A DNA stretch of 51,035 nt, from positions 1-51,035 of the forward strand of contig JAFUVE010000045.1 in assembly GCA_017483765.1 (NCBI GenBank), written 5' to 3'. Within the stretch, counting starts at the first letter, position 1; the number at the start of each line of letters is the position of its first letter. The position numbers and the translations under genes were made by a program. This document shows, piece by piece, positions 26,780-35,875 of the stretch. Source of the stretch: Bacteroidaceae bacterium. Its GTDB lineage: Bacteria > Bacteroidota > Bacteroidia > Bacteroidales > Bacteroidaceae. Below the pieces are notes generated by a model. It had not been told where the DNA came from. It saw nothing but the letters and a program-made list of their open reading frames with translations, and searched no databases.

Positions 26780-28432
26780 ATGAAAAAATTATTATATAAT
26801 TCTGTCTGCGGACTGATTATCGCTGGTGCGGCATGGACTTTCACCGCTTGCTCTGACTCCTGGGACGACCATTACGACGTGGCCGAAACCAATGGTACGG
26901 AGTCAATCTACCAGCTCATCAAGGACAATCCGCAACTCTCTGACTTCATGAAGGTGCTTGAAGCTACTCATATCTATAACAACAGCAAGAGAACACCGGT
27001 CTCCTATGCGCAGCTGGTCAATGCTGACCAGACGCTCACCGTCTGGGCACCTGTCAACGGAACCTTCAACGTGGATTCTCTACTTCAAATCTGCCAGACC
27101 GCCAAGGGAGACTCTGTAGTGTCCAGACATTTCGTCATGAACCATATCGCGCATAATCTTTACAATATGAACGCGGAAACATCCGAGAATGTCAGAATGC
27201 TCAACGACAAGTTCCTCAAGCTTACTCCGAAATCACTCTATAACGCAAGTGTCGTCGGTAATGACTACAACATTCCGGCGCTTAACGGACTATTGCACGT
27301 AGTTGGTGATGACGCACAGTACACGTATAATATTTATGAGGGCATGACTACTGAGTTGGCTTATAGCCACATCGGCGACTTCCTCAAGAAATATGAGAAA
27401 CTGGAACTCGATGAGGAACGCTCCATACAGGCGGATGTGGTCGATGGTATGAAGGTCTATTCCGACTCCGTTATCGTCATCGAGAACAACCTCTTCCGCG
27501 TATTCGACAAAATCATGGAGGAGGACTCTCTCTATGGAATGCTCGTTCCAGACAAAGCCACATGGGACAGGGTCTACAACGAGGCGAAAGCATATTTCAA
27601 TTATGGATCCATCGAAAAAGCGGACTCCGTGTCTGAATACTGGACGAACGTATCACTCATTCGTGACCTTATCTTCAACCGCAATGTACAACGGTCGGAG
27701 ACTGACTCCATCTTCACGACGTCTTACTCTCCACTCACTTGGCCATATCATGTCTACTATCAGCCGTTTGCTGAGGGTGGATATTTCGACCACAACAACA
27801 TCGAGGACTCCCTTCTTTGTTCCAACGGATATATCTATCATCTGAAAGAATGGCCGTTCACACCACAGCAACTCTACTTCCAGCCAATCAATGTGCAGGG
27901 AGAAAGGGAAGCCAACCTCACGGCATACAAGGATTGTACGCTTAACTACCGTATGGCTATCGGAGACACAATCTCAGGAAACGGATATCTCGACATCGTG
28001 CCGAGGGCTAGTACCAGCAACTGGACGGCCACTTTTGAAGTCAGAAACACGCTTTCTGGTACTTACAATATCTATGCGGTCATACTGCCGAAAACCGTAT
28101 ATCTCGCCAACTCGCGTGACTTTAAGCCCAATAAGTTCAAGGCCACACTCAACTATATGGACGAGAACGGAGAACAGCAGTCGATTGCCTTCAACAAGGA
28201 AATCTCAAACAATGCTTACAAGGTTGACTCGGTGCTCATCGGGCAGTTCACATTCCCTGTCTGCAACTATCAGCAGCAGGAAGCTACCGTCAGCCTCCAG
28301 TTACAGTGTTCTATCACGAACCGCCAGACGAACTTCTCACGCGAAATGTTCCTCGATTGTATTTACCTAAAACCTGTCTCGGAAGCGGAAGAGTCGGAAG
28401 AGACTAAAACCAGAAAGGAGGCACGCAGATGA
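26780..28432 (+). CDS. FAS1-domain lipoprotein with beta-rich C-terminal domain (B)
   Basis: The ATG at 26780 is preferred over an in-frame TTG at 26771, because MKKLLYNSVCGLIIAGAAWT starts the signal peptide, giving 550 residues. The lipobox is FTAC, followed by SDSWDDHYD. FAS1 motifs are LTVWAPVNGTFN near 86 and YGMLVPDKATWDRV near 252. From about 365 to 535 the chain is beta-rich (WTATFEVRNTLSGTYNIYAV, EATVSLQLQCSITN), resembling a jelly-roll. It ends in a charged tail. Its stop overlaps the start of the second susC by four bases (ATGA), so translation is coupled. It parallels gene A in layout, although the two sequences are clearly diverged. Confidence 0.75.
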   Translation: MKKLLYNSVCGLIIAGAAWTFTACSDSWDDHYDVAETNGTESIYQLIKDNPQLSDFMKVLEATHIYNNSKRTPVSYAQLVNADQTLTVWAPVNGTFNVDSLLQICQTAKGDSVVSRHFVMNHIAHNLYNMNAETSENVRMLNDKFLKLTPKSLYNASVVGNDYNIPALNGLLHVVGDDAQYTYNIYEGMTTELAYSHIGDFLKKYEKLELDEERSIQADVVDGMKVYSDSVIVIENNLFRVFDKIMEEDSLYGMLVPDKATWDRVYNEAKAYFNYGSIEKADSVSEYWTNVSLIRDLIFNRNVQRSETDSIFTTSYSPLTWPYHVYYQPFAEGGYFDHNNIEDSLLCSNGYIYHLKEWPFTPQQLYFQPINVQGEREANLTAYKDCTLNYRMAIGDTISGNGYLDIVPRASTSNWTATFEVRNTLSGTYNIYAVILPKTVYLANSRDFKPNKFKATLNYMDENGEQQSIAFNKEISNNAYKVDSVLIGQFTFPVCNYQQQEATVSLQLQCSITNRQTNFSREMFLDCIYLKPVSEAEESEETKTRKEARR

Positions 28433-31400
28433 AACGTATTCTTTTAATCGCTGCTCTGGCGTTCACTGCCGGGGTTAACAGCCAGCTCTTTGCGCAGGAA
28501 CAAGAGGAGGAGACCGTGGAGGTGGAACAGCCGAAGAAACCGGTCAGACCACAGGTCAAGCTGGTGCCTACTCATGAAATATGCGGTAGGGTGTTCGACG
28601 CTGCTACCAACCAGCCTGCATCGGGTGTGCAGGTCAAAGTCTATAACGACATGTATCACTCGGCCATGACTGACGAGGAGGGTAATTATTTTATCAATGT
28701 ACCGGACTATGCCACGTCTCTTACCTTCTGGGCCGATGGTTATATCATGATACAACAGCCGCTGGGAAAAGAGAAACAGGTGCAGGACGTCTATATGTAT
28801 CCGGCTCAGTTCGGGGAAATTTACAACAAAAAGACTTCTGCGGTCAGTGGAAAGACTACCATGGTGAACTACAATAACAATGACCTCTCCATCGACAACC
28901 AGATTCAGGCGAACCTGGGAGGTGACATGTTGACTACCATACGAAGCGGACAGGCTGCTCAGGGTGTGAAGATGCTCATGAACGGTATCAACTCACTTAA
29001 CAGCAACGCGCAGCCGCTTGTCATCATCGACGGTGTCATGCAGAACATGCAGTACAACTCACCATCTCTCCACGACGGATTCTTCAACAACATCCTGGCC
29101 AATATCATGGTGGAGGATATCGAGAAAGTATCTGTACTCAAGAATGGTACGGCCATCTATGGAGCAAAGGGTGCGAATGGTGTGCTCATCATCGAGACCA
29201 AGCGCAACAAGTCCATGGCCACCAAGATTGACGTGAGCGTAGGAGGAAGCTTTGAGCTCGTGCCGAAACTGCCGGACATGATGAGTTCGGAGCAGTTCAG
29301 GGTATATGCTTCTGAGTTGATCGGAACGACGGGTACGAAGAGCAATTCGTTCAAGTTCCTTCAGACTGACCCCAACTACTATTATTATAATATGTACCAT
29401 AACTCCACAGACTGGACTGACAAGGTATATAAAGAGGCTTGGACTCAGAACTACAGCATCAATGTGCAGGGTGGTGACGACATCGCAAACTACAACCTCT
29501 CTGTGGGATATGCAGGAGCGGACAACACAATACGGGATTTCTCTTATTCAAGATTCAATCTCAGGTTGAACTCCGACATCGTACTGGCGAAGGGACTCTC
29601 CACAAGGTTCGACGCGGCATACGCCGACGTTACCAGGAACATGAGGGATGACGGAGTCAAGGCGAACGTCACCGACGGAGTCATCTCGGCACCGGGATTC
29701 TTGTCGCTCATCAAGTCACCGTTCCTCTCTCCTTATGCTTACGATATGAAGGGAAACCTCTCGTCTTATCTGGCTGAGGCAGACGACTATCTCTCGGATG
29801 TCGTTACGTCAAGAAGCGACTACACCACGTCTTTGTCCAACCCGCTGGCTATTCTCAATAACGGCGAGGGAACCAACAAGAACTATTTCGGAAACCGTTC
29901 TGTCACTCTCTCCATCATGCCGACTTGGGACATCAACAACAACTGGAAACTTACTGACCAGTTTGCGTTCCAGCTCATCAACACGGACGAGAACTACTAT
30001 CTGCCCACGAATGGCGTTCCGTCATACAAGGTAGAGGGAATCGGTATAGTCGATAACTGTGCCAGCGCTCTCGCGGGAAGACAAATCACCATCATGAACG
30101 ACCTTAACATGGCGTTCACAAAACGCTTCAACAACCATTTCCTTGCGGCGAAAGGGGGATTCCGCTACACACGTGACACATACAACCTCAACACGCAGAT
30201 TGGTTACGACACGGGTAACGACAAGACTCCGAATATGTCGTCTTCTCTCAAATACAAGCAGACCGACGGTATGGACAACAAGGACATTGACCTGACTTAT
30301 TACCTCACCGCTGACTATAACTTCATGGAGAAATACTATCTCTATGCAGCTCTGGCTCTCGACGGTTCCAGCAAGTTCGGTGTCGACGCGGAAGATGGTA
30401 TGAAAATCGGTAACTACGCTTTCGGACTCTTCCCGTCTGTGGAGGCTGCATGGGTCATCTCCAACGAGAAGTGGTTCAAGCCGACAAGGGCCGTCAATTA
30501 CCTCAGACTCAATGCCGGTTTTGACCTCGTCGGTAACGACGATATCAACAGCATCGCCTCGAGAACTTACTTCAAGGCTGGTAAGATGTTCAACACCCTC
30601 ACCGGTATCTCCATGAGCAACATTGGTAACACCAAGCTGCAGTGGGAGACGACAGCACGATTTACTGCTGGTATTCAGGGCGCATTTGCAAACAACCGCA
30701 TATGGATGGCGTTCAACTATTTCAATGCCAACACCTATAATCTCCTCTCCCTCGGTTTGCTTTCTTATGTGTCTGGTCTTGAGACGAACTGGATCAACGA
30801 CGGACGTATTCATAATGAAGGATTTGACTTCAGCGCGAACGCCAAAATCATCAACACCAAAGACTGGAGATGGTCTCTCGGATTCTCTCTCGGACATTAT
30901 GTCAACGAAATCAAGAGACTCCCTGCAGGAAGGGATAACATCCAGACGAATATCTATGACGCTACTGTCATCAATAAGGTAGGTGGTGCGGTCGGACAGT
31001 TCTATGGCTACAAGACCGACGGTGTCTTCTCAACGGTGGAGGAAGCACAGCAGGAAGGGCTCTATCAGCAGACTAAGACGGGAGCCAAGCAATATTACAC
31101 CGCTGGCGACATGAAGTTCGTCGATACCAACAACGACAAGTGCATCAACAAGGAGGATATGCAGGTCATCGGCGACCCCAATCCGGACTTCTACGGAACA
31201 CTCTCTACCATGTTGTCATGGAAGAACCTCACACTCTCTGCCACGATGAATTACTCTGTAGGTGGCGACATCTATAACTATCAGAGAGCTATACTGGAGT
31301 CGGGATCTTTCTTCTATAACCAGACAACCAACATGCTGGCAAGATGGACTCACGACGGTCAGAACACCGATGTGCCTCGTGCCTCTTTCCTCGACACTAT

Positions 31401-31671
31401 GGGTAACAGCCGTTTCTCTGACAGATGGATTGAGGATGGATCTTATCTCAAACTCAAGAACATCACTCTCAGCTACAACATTCCTGTCAGAAGCGCATAT
31501 CTGCAGGGGCTCACCATCTGGGGAGCTGCCAACAACCTCTTCACCATTTCCAAGTATCTTGGATCCGACCCGGAGAATGCACATTCAAATGCGGTCATCG
31601 GTATGGGCATCGACCGCGGACTGCTCCCTGTGGGACGTAGTTTTGCATTTGGACTGAAGATTAACCTCTAA
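28429..31671 (+). CDS. SusC/RagA TonB-dependent outer membrane transporter 2
   Basis: This 1080-residue protein has a signal peptide (MKRILLIAALAFTAGVNSQLFAQ) and an unusual acidic and Pro-rich spacer (EQEEETVEVEQPKKPVRP). A carboxypeptidase-regulatory-like domain begins EICGRVFDAATNQPASGVQV. The plug is more divergent than in the first SusC: the usual SVLKDAAATAIYG is SVLKNGTAIYGAKGANGVLI here, two residues shorter. The barrel ends GRSFAFGLKINL. The divergence suggests a different ligand or partner from SusC 1. It overlaps the FAS1 gene B by four bases and is followed 13 bp later by its susD. Confidence 0.93.
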   Translation: MKRILLIAALAFTAGVNSQLFAQEQEEETVEVEQPKKPVRPQVKLVPTHEICGRVFDAATNQPASGVQVKVYNDMYHSAMTDEEGNYFINVPDYATSLTFWADGYIMIQQPLGKEKQVQDVYMYPAQFGEIYNKKTSAVSGKTTMVNYNNNDLSIDNQIQANLGGDMLTTIRSGQAAQGVKMLMNGINSLNSNAQPLVIIDGVMQNMQYNSPSLHDGFFNNILANIMVEDIEKVSVLKNGTAIYGAKGANGVLIIETKRNKSMATKIDVSVGGSFELVPKLPDMMSSEQFRVYASELIGTTGTKSNSFKFLQTDPNYYYYNMYHNSTDWTDKVYKEAWTQNYSINVQGGDDIANYNLSVGYAGADNTIRDFSYSRFNLRLNSDIVLAKGLSTRFDAAYADVTRNMRDDGVKANVTDGVISAPGFLSLIKSPFLSPYAYDMKGNLSSYLAEADDYLSDVVTSRSDYTTSLSNPLAILNNGEGTNKNYFGNRSVTLSIMPTWDINNNWKLTDQFAFQLINTDENYYLPTNGVPSYKVEGIGIVDNCASALAGRQITIMNDLNMAFTKRFNNHFLAAKGGFRYTRDTYNLNTQIGYDTGNDKTPNMSSSLKYKQTDGMDNKDIDLTYYLTADYNFMEKYYLYAALALDGSSKFGVDAEDGMKIGNYAFGLFPSVEAAWVISNEKWFKPTRAVNYLRLNAGFDLVGNDDINSIASRTYFKAGKMFNTLTGISMSNIGNTKLQWETTARFTAGIQGAFANNRIWMAFNYFNANTYNLLSLGLLSYVSGLETNWINDGRIHNEGFDFSANAKIINTKDWRWSLGFSLGHYVNEIKRLPAGRDNIQTNIYDATVINKVGGAVGQFYGYKTDGVFSTVEEAQQEGLYQQTKTGAKQYYTAGDMKFVDTNNDKCINKEDMQVIGDPNPDFYGTLSTMLSWKNLTLSATMNYSVGGDIYNYQRAILESGSFFYNQTTNMLARWTHDGQNTDVPRASFLDTMGNSRFSDRWIEDGSYLKLKNITLSYNIPVRSAYLQGLTIWGAANNLFTISKYLGSDPENAHSNAVIGMGIDRGLLPVGRSFAFGLKINL

Positions 31672-31684
31672 TTTGTTTACTCGT

Positions 31685-33367
31685 ATGAAAAAGTTTCTTT
31701 ATAATATCGCAGCCATCTGTTCTGCTGCTCTTCTTACACTACCGTTTGCCGGTTGTCAGGAGACTGAGTCTGACCTCGTCTCTTTTGTCGACGACAACAA
31801 ACTCAACACGCCTAACGACACGGTTTACTCTCTCATGGGAATCATCAGTAAGATGCAAGTCGTGGCTGACAGGACGATCATCCTTGGTGAAATCAGAGGT
31901 GAACTGACTGCTCTTACTGAAAATGCCAGCCTCGACCTACAGGAAATCGCCAACTTCACGGCGGGAACGGATAACCCATATAATAACGCAAGGGATTATT
32001 ACGCCATTATCCAGAACTGCAATTACTTCATCGCTAACGCTGACACAGCCCTGACAAAGAGGGGAAGGAAAGTGTTCGAGAAGGAGATGGGGGCTATCAA
32101 GACCTACAGGGCATGGACTTATCTGCAACTCGCCATGAACTATGGTTCCGTGCCGTTCTTCACTGACCCGATTCTCTACGAGAAAAATGCCGACCCGGAT
32201 CTTTATCCGCATTATGATGTAAAACAGATCGCGGATTTCTTTATCAAGGACCTGGCCCCTTATGTCGATACAGACTATCCTAACTATGGATCGGTTAATT
32301 CTCTGGACTCAAGACAATTCTATATTCCGGTAAGAGTTATGCTCGGAGATCTCTGCCTTTGGGCGGAAAGATACCGGGAAGCAGCTATGTATTACCATGA
32401 CTTCTTCACGAAGCAGTCTGACCCACACCCGTTGGGAATAGGAAACGTGCAGTGGACTTCATTTGATTTCCAAGACATTATGGACAGTTATGCTACACAG
32501 TTTACTTCCCAGTCTTTATCTGATTTGCTTACTATAATCCCTATGGAGACTTCTGAGTACGACGGAATTATGTCTGACTTGCAGGATGTCTTCAACTCCA
32601 CTTCGGATAACAACTATTTCTACCAGGCAACCCATTCCAAGGCGTATGACGAACTTTCTCAGGCGCAACAGTATGTGCTGGTCTATACCGACCCTGTTAC
32701 GCTTCTGCCTGACACCATTTGTGCAACTGACACCATCCACTATGACTCTGATCAGCAAAAGGGTGACCTGAGACAGTATAGCATCTTCAAGTTGAGAAAT
32801 AACGCCTCGGCTTCCACCAGCTTCTCATCTATCCGGCAGACTTGTTATAAGTACAGTTCTGATAACGTTGCACTCTATCGCCTTCAGCATGTATACCTGA
32901 GGTTCGCTGAGGCCCTCAACAGGGCGGGATTCCCGCAGGCGGCCTTTGCTGTGCTCAAATACGGTCTCTGGAAGGACAATATCGAGAAGTATATTTCGCA
33001 GCAGGAGCGTGACGAGGCGGGTGACCTCCTCTCTTTCAGTGAATATATGTTCACAAGGGAGAACACCAGCGGAATCCACTCTCGCGGATGTGGTGACGCG
33101 AATGCCGACACAACTTACGTGATTCCGCAGCTCCCGACGAAGAACGACTCTATCAACTTCGTGGAAACAAAAATCTGTGATGAGATGGCGCTCGAGACCG
33201 CGGCTGAGGGATTGCGGTATTACGACCTCATGCGTATTGCTATGCACCGTAATGACCCGACTTTCCTTGCAACGAAAGTTGCGGCAAGGGATGGAGCCAA
33301 TCATTTCAACTCTGAACTTTATTCCAAGCTTTCAGACAATAAAAACTGGTATCTGCCGTTACAATAA
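31685..33367 (+). CDS. SusD/RagB surface glycan-binding lipoprotein 2
   Basis: The ATG at 31685 is chosen over an upstream in-frame TTG at 31673, because MKKFLYNIAAICSAALLTLP then begins the signal peptide; the protein is 560 residues. The lipobox is FAGC, followed by QETESD. SusD-type TPR helices include the AIKTYRAWTYLQLAMNYGSV segment near 140, with PFFTDPILYEKNADP after it, and VMLGDLCLWAERYREAAMYY near 220. VYLRFAEALNRAGFP near 405 and EMALETAAEGLRYYDLMR near 500 correspond to the C-terminal family motifs. It pairs with SusC 2 and is the last gene before the 33394 hairpin. Confidence 0.92.
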   Translation: MKKFLYNIAAICSAALLTLPFAGCQETESDLVSFVDDNKLNTPNDTVYSLMGIISKMQVVADRTIILGEIRGELTALTENASLDLQEIANFTAGTDNPYNNARDYYAIIQNCNYFIANADTALTKRGRKVFEKEMGAIKTYRAWTYLQLAMNYGSVPFFTDPILYEKNADPDLYPHYDVKQIADFFIKDLAPYVDTDYPNYGSVNSLDSRQFYIPVRVMLGDLCLWAERYREAAMYYHDFFTKQSDPHPLGIGNVQWTSFDFQDIMDSYATQFTSQSLSDLLTIIPMETSEYDGIMSDLQDVFNSTSDNNYFYQATHSKAYDELSQAQQYVLVYTDPVTLLPDTICATDTIHYDSDQQKGDLRQYSIFKLRNNASASTSFSSIRQTCYKYSSDNVALYRLQHVYLRFAEALNRAGFPQAAFAVLKYGLWKDNIEKYISQQERDEAGDLLSFSEYMFTRENTSGIHSRGCGDANADTTYVIPQLPTKNDSINFVETKICDEMALETAAEGLRYYDLMRIAMHRNDPTFLATKVAARDGANHFNSELYSKLSDNKNWYLPLQ

Positions 33368-33393
33368 GTGTAAGATAACACTTAATCAAATCA

Positions 33394-33438
33394 ATTTTGG
33401 GTGGGACTCTTTCTGTCACCACCCAAAATATATTTTTT
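33394..33438 (+). terminator. intrinsic terminator or attenuator between susD and the symporter gene
   Basis: ATTTTGGGTGG and CCACCCAAAAT form a perfect 11-bp stem with a 14-nt loop, followed by ATATTTTTT. It ends the 16-kb FAS1-Sus transcript or reduces read-through into the symporter gene 33 bp on. A smaller stem (TAAGTGT/ACACTTA, 33365-33384) overlaps the susD stop. Confidence 0.75.
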
Positions 33439-33470
33439 GAATTTTTTTTTCTGAAACTATTTTTTATATT

Positions 33471-34949
33471 ATGGACGAGAAAAACTATCAATCTGGAAGC
33501 AAGGGATATCTCATATCCATTGTCATGGTGGCTGTGCTCGGAGGACTTCTTTTCGGATACGACACCGCGGTAATTTCAGGTGCTGAGAAAGGTCTGCAGG
33601 CGTTCTTCATTGGGGCTGGCGATTTTCAGTACACCGATTTCTATCATGGATTCACGTCATCCAGTGCGCTTATCGGATGTATCATCGGTTCGGCACTCTC
33701 GGGACTACTGGCATCTAAGCTGGGACGTAAAAAATCACTTATCGTTGCCGGCGTGCTTTTCTTTATCTCCGCTCTTGGATCTATGGAGCCGGAGTTCCTC
33801 TTCTTTGAAAAGGGAAATCCCACATTCTCGCTACTGATCATGTTCAATATCTATCGTGTCATCGGTGGTGTGGGTGTCGGACTGGCATCGGCCATCTGCC
33901 CTATGTATATCGGAGAGGTGGCACCGTCAAAGATTCGTGGTATGCTTGTATCATGGAACCAGTTTGCCATTATCTTCGGTCAGTTAGTGGTCTACTTCGT
34001 CAATTTCCTTATTCTCGGCGACCACACCAATCCGGTCATCGAATCTATTGGACAAGGAGTAAATCAGGTGCTTCCTAATAGCGATCCTTGGACCATCGAG
34101 ACGGGATGGAGATATATGTTCGGATCTGAGGCTGTGCCGGCAGGACTTTTTGCCATTCTCATATGCCTTGTCCCTGAAACACCAAGATACCTTGTCATGA
34201 TCAATCAGGATGAGAAAGCCCTCTCTGTCCTCTCTAAGATCAATGGAGCTGACAAGGCACACCAGATTCTCAATGACATTAAGGAGACCATCACGGTCAA
34301 GACTGAGAAGCTCATGACTTACGGATGGATGTGTATTTTTGTCGGTATCATGCTCAGTGTCTTCCAGCAGGCTGTCGGAATCAATGCGGTTCTTTACTAT
34401 GCGCCGCGTATATTCAATGATATGGGTATGGACAACCCGATGGTCAACACAGTCGTCATGGGTGTCGTAAACATTTTATTCACACTTGTTGCTATCTTCA
34501 CTGTAGAGAAGCTCGGCAGAAAGCCTCTTCTTATTTGGGGATCTATCGGTATGGCCATTGGTGCGATGGGAGTTGCACTTACATTCGGACACGAGGGTAT
34601 GGCTATGCTCACCATGATTTCTATTATGGTCTACAGTGCGTCGTTCATGTTCTCTTGGGGACCTATTTGCTGGGTGCTCATCGCAGAGATTTTCCCGAAT
34701 ACAATCCGCGGAGCAGCCGTAGCTATCGCCGTGGCTTTCCAGTGGATATTCAACTTCATCGTTTCATCCACGTTTGTTCCTATGTTCAATATGCATCTCA
34801 CAGAAGGCGATGACTTCGGACACTGGTTCACTTATGGACTCTATGGCGTGATTTGCATCGTTGCAGCTGTATTCGTATGGAAACTCGTTCCCGAAACCAA
34901 GGGCAAGACGCTCGAGGATATGACAAAACTCTGGAAGAAGGAGAAGTAA
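33471..34949 (+). CDS. xylE: MFS sugar:proton symporter, XylE-like
   Basis: This 492-residue inner membrane protein has twelve predicted membrane segments and all sugar-porter signatures: GGLLFGYDTAVISGA near 23, LGRKKSLIVAG near 84, PETPRYLV near 233, FQQAVGINAVLYYAP near 295, LGRKPLLI near 345 and PETKGKTLEDM near the C-terminus. It is almost the same length as E. coli XylE (491). The long extracellular-side segment near residue 100-115 (EPEFLFFEKGNP) and the loop near 185-205 are also XylE-like. Xylose is the likely substrate because the preceding genes process glucuronoxylan, but arabinose or another sugar cannot be excluded. It follows the Sus operon after a hairpin and has no obvious promoter of its own. 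Confidence 0.88.
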   Translation: MDEKNYQSGSKGYLISIVMVAVLGGLLFGYDTAVISGAEKGLQAFFIGAGDFQYTDFYHGFTSSSALIGCIIGSALSGLLASKLGRKKSLIVAGVLFFISALGSMEPEFLFFEKGNPTFSLLIMFNIYRVIGGVGVGLASAICPMYIGEVAPSKIRGMLVSWNQFAIIFGQLVVYFVNFLILGDHTNPVIESIGQGVNQVLPNSDPWTIETGWRYMFGSEAVPAGLFAILICLVPETPRYLVMINQDEKALSVLSKINGADKAHQILNDIKETITVKTEKLMTYGWMCIFVGIMLSVFQQAVGINAVLYYAPRIFNDMGMDNPMVNTVVMGVVNILFTLVAIFTVEKLGRKPLLIWGSIGMAIGAMGVALTFGHEGMAMLTMISIMVYSASFMFSWGPICWVLIAEIFPNTIRGAAVAIAVAFQWIFNFIVSSTFVPMFNMHLTEGDDFGHWFTYGLYGVICIVAAVFVWKLVPETKGKTLEDMTKLWKKEK

Positions 34950-34980
34950 TCTCTTGCATCATTTACATTATAAGTCATAA

Positions 34981-35030
34981 AGAACGAAAAGCGCGACATC
35001 TGATGTCGCGCTTTTCGTTCTGTTTTTTTT
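34981..35030. terminator. strong bidirectional terminator after the symporter gene
   Basis: AGAACGAAAAGCGCGACATC is followed, after one base, by its perfect reverse complement, then TGTTTTTTTT. It ends the glycan locus on the plus strand and lies downstream of dnaX on the minus strand. A smaller palindrome (CACGATT/AATCGTG) follows at 35031-35045. Confidence 0.85.
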
Positions 35031-35110
35031 CACGATTCAATCGTGTTTTCGTCATCATTTTATTGATGCCTTGTCTTCTGTTTGGCCGTCTTCCAGTTTT
35101 TCCTTCGTTT

Positions 35111-35875
35111 CTACTTCAGCAAAAGCTCCATGGTCTCACGCAGTTTGTTTAGCGATGGGTTTAGCTTGCCCATTTCTTCCAGTTGTTCGTATGAACTCAG
35201 AATCTTCTGCGGACCGGTGTTCTCACTTTGTTTGAACACCAGATCCAGCTTTCCGCTGCCAAGCTCTTGCTTGAAGCCTTCCAAAATGATGGCTTTGTTT
35301 TCGCGGAAGAAGGTCTCTACGTTTTGGTTAGCCACTTCTATCTCTATCTCCGACGTGCTTTTCAACTGGGGGATGATGCTCTCCATGCGGGTCGCTACTA
35401 CCTTGTCTACTGAGTGAAGATTGCTGGCCACCTTACGCCATGCCAGCTCAAGCGTGGTCTGGTCCTTGATCGACAGGGTAGGCTCTTCTTTTACTGTGGA
35501 AGCTTGCTGCTCGGGTATGGACGACGTAGCTGTGGGCCGTCCAAGCCCTATCCCGCCACCACTGAATATGGAGGTGCTGCGTACGGTTTTTGCCGGCTGG
35601 CTATCCGCGTTTGCTGACGACAAAGGATGATGGGACTGGATTCCAACGGATTCCGTAGCTCTTGCAGATGGTGCGGAACCAGCTGGAGGTGTTAACGTAG
35701 CATTAGCCGGCCTCACTGCAGGTGTGGCTGGCGGTTGGGTGGAGTTCGACGTGGATGGAGGGGCTTGACCTCCTGGTTGCGCGCCCGTTTGGGGTGTCCC
35801 AGTTCCTGGCTGGCTGTCTCGCTTAAAGACAGGTCTCAAGCGGGCGCTACGTGGGGGAGATGGGAGCCCCCTGTG
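35111..35875 (-). CDS. dnaX: dnaX 3' part: linker and tau-type C-terminal domain, in the +1 frame
   Basis: This frame is open from 35875, just after a TAG at 35878-35876, to its stop at 35111. It continues the dnaX product in the +1 frame. About 100 residues are a Pro/Ser/Thr/Ala-rich flexible linker. The last 120 or so (from LELAWRKVASNLHSVDKVVA to RETMELLLK) match the C-terminal domain of Bacteroidota DnaX, which should tether polymerase and helicase as tau does. The only early start is a TTG at 35839 without a leader, so separate translation is unlikely. A fused product would be about 616 residues. Confidence 0.8.
   Translation of the reverse strand, partial: HRGLPSPPRSARLRPVFKRDSQPGTGTPQTGAQPGGQAPPSTSNSTQPPATPAVRPANATLTPPAGSAPSARATESVGIQSHHPLSSANADSQPAKTVRSTSIFSGGGIGLGRPTATSSIPEQQASTVKEEPTLSIKDQTTLELAWRKVASNLHSVDKVVATRMESIIPQLKSTSEIEIEVANQNVETFFRENKAIILEGFKQELGSGKLDLVFKQSENTGPQKILSSYEQLEEMGKLNPSLNKLRETMELLLK
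35847..35875 (-). other. dnaX frameshift window (candidate programmed +1 site or assembly indel)
   Basis: This 29-nt overlap of the two dnaX frames holds a G5 run (35871-35867) and a C5 run (35857-35853) on the minus strand. The frame-0 codons read TCC CCC ACG TAG. A proline tRNA on CCC followed by A can slip +1 onto CCA, giving CGT AGC next and bypassing the stop. G5 and C5 can also pair as a small hairpin. A single-base indel in either run would explain the break as well. Confidence 0.6.

Noticed and set aside
12542-34949. Glycan locus as a mobile genomic island
   Set aside because: No integrase, transposase, tRNA junction or flanking direct repeats are seen around it, so transfer cannot be argued from this sequence alone.
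35111-35839. A separate gene starting at the TTG of 35839
   Set aside because: There is no leader or promoter, it starts inside a flexible linker, and it continues the DnaX domain order, so a frameshift or indel in dnaX explains it better.
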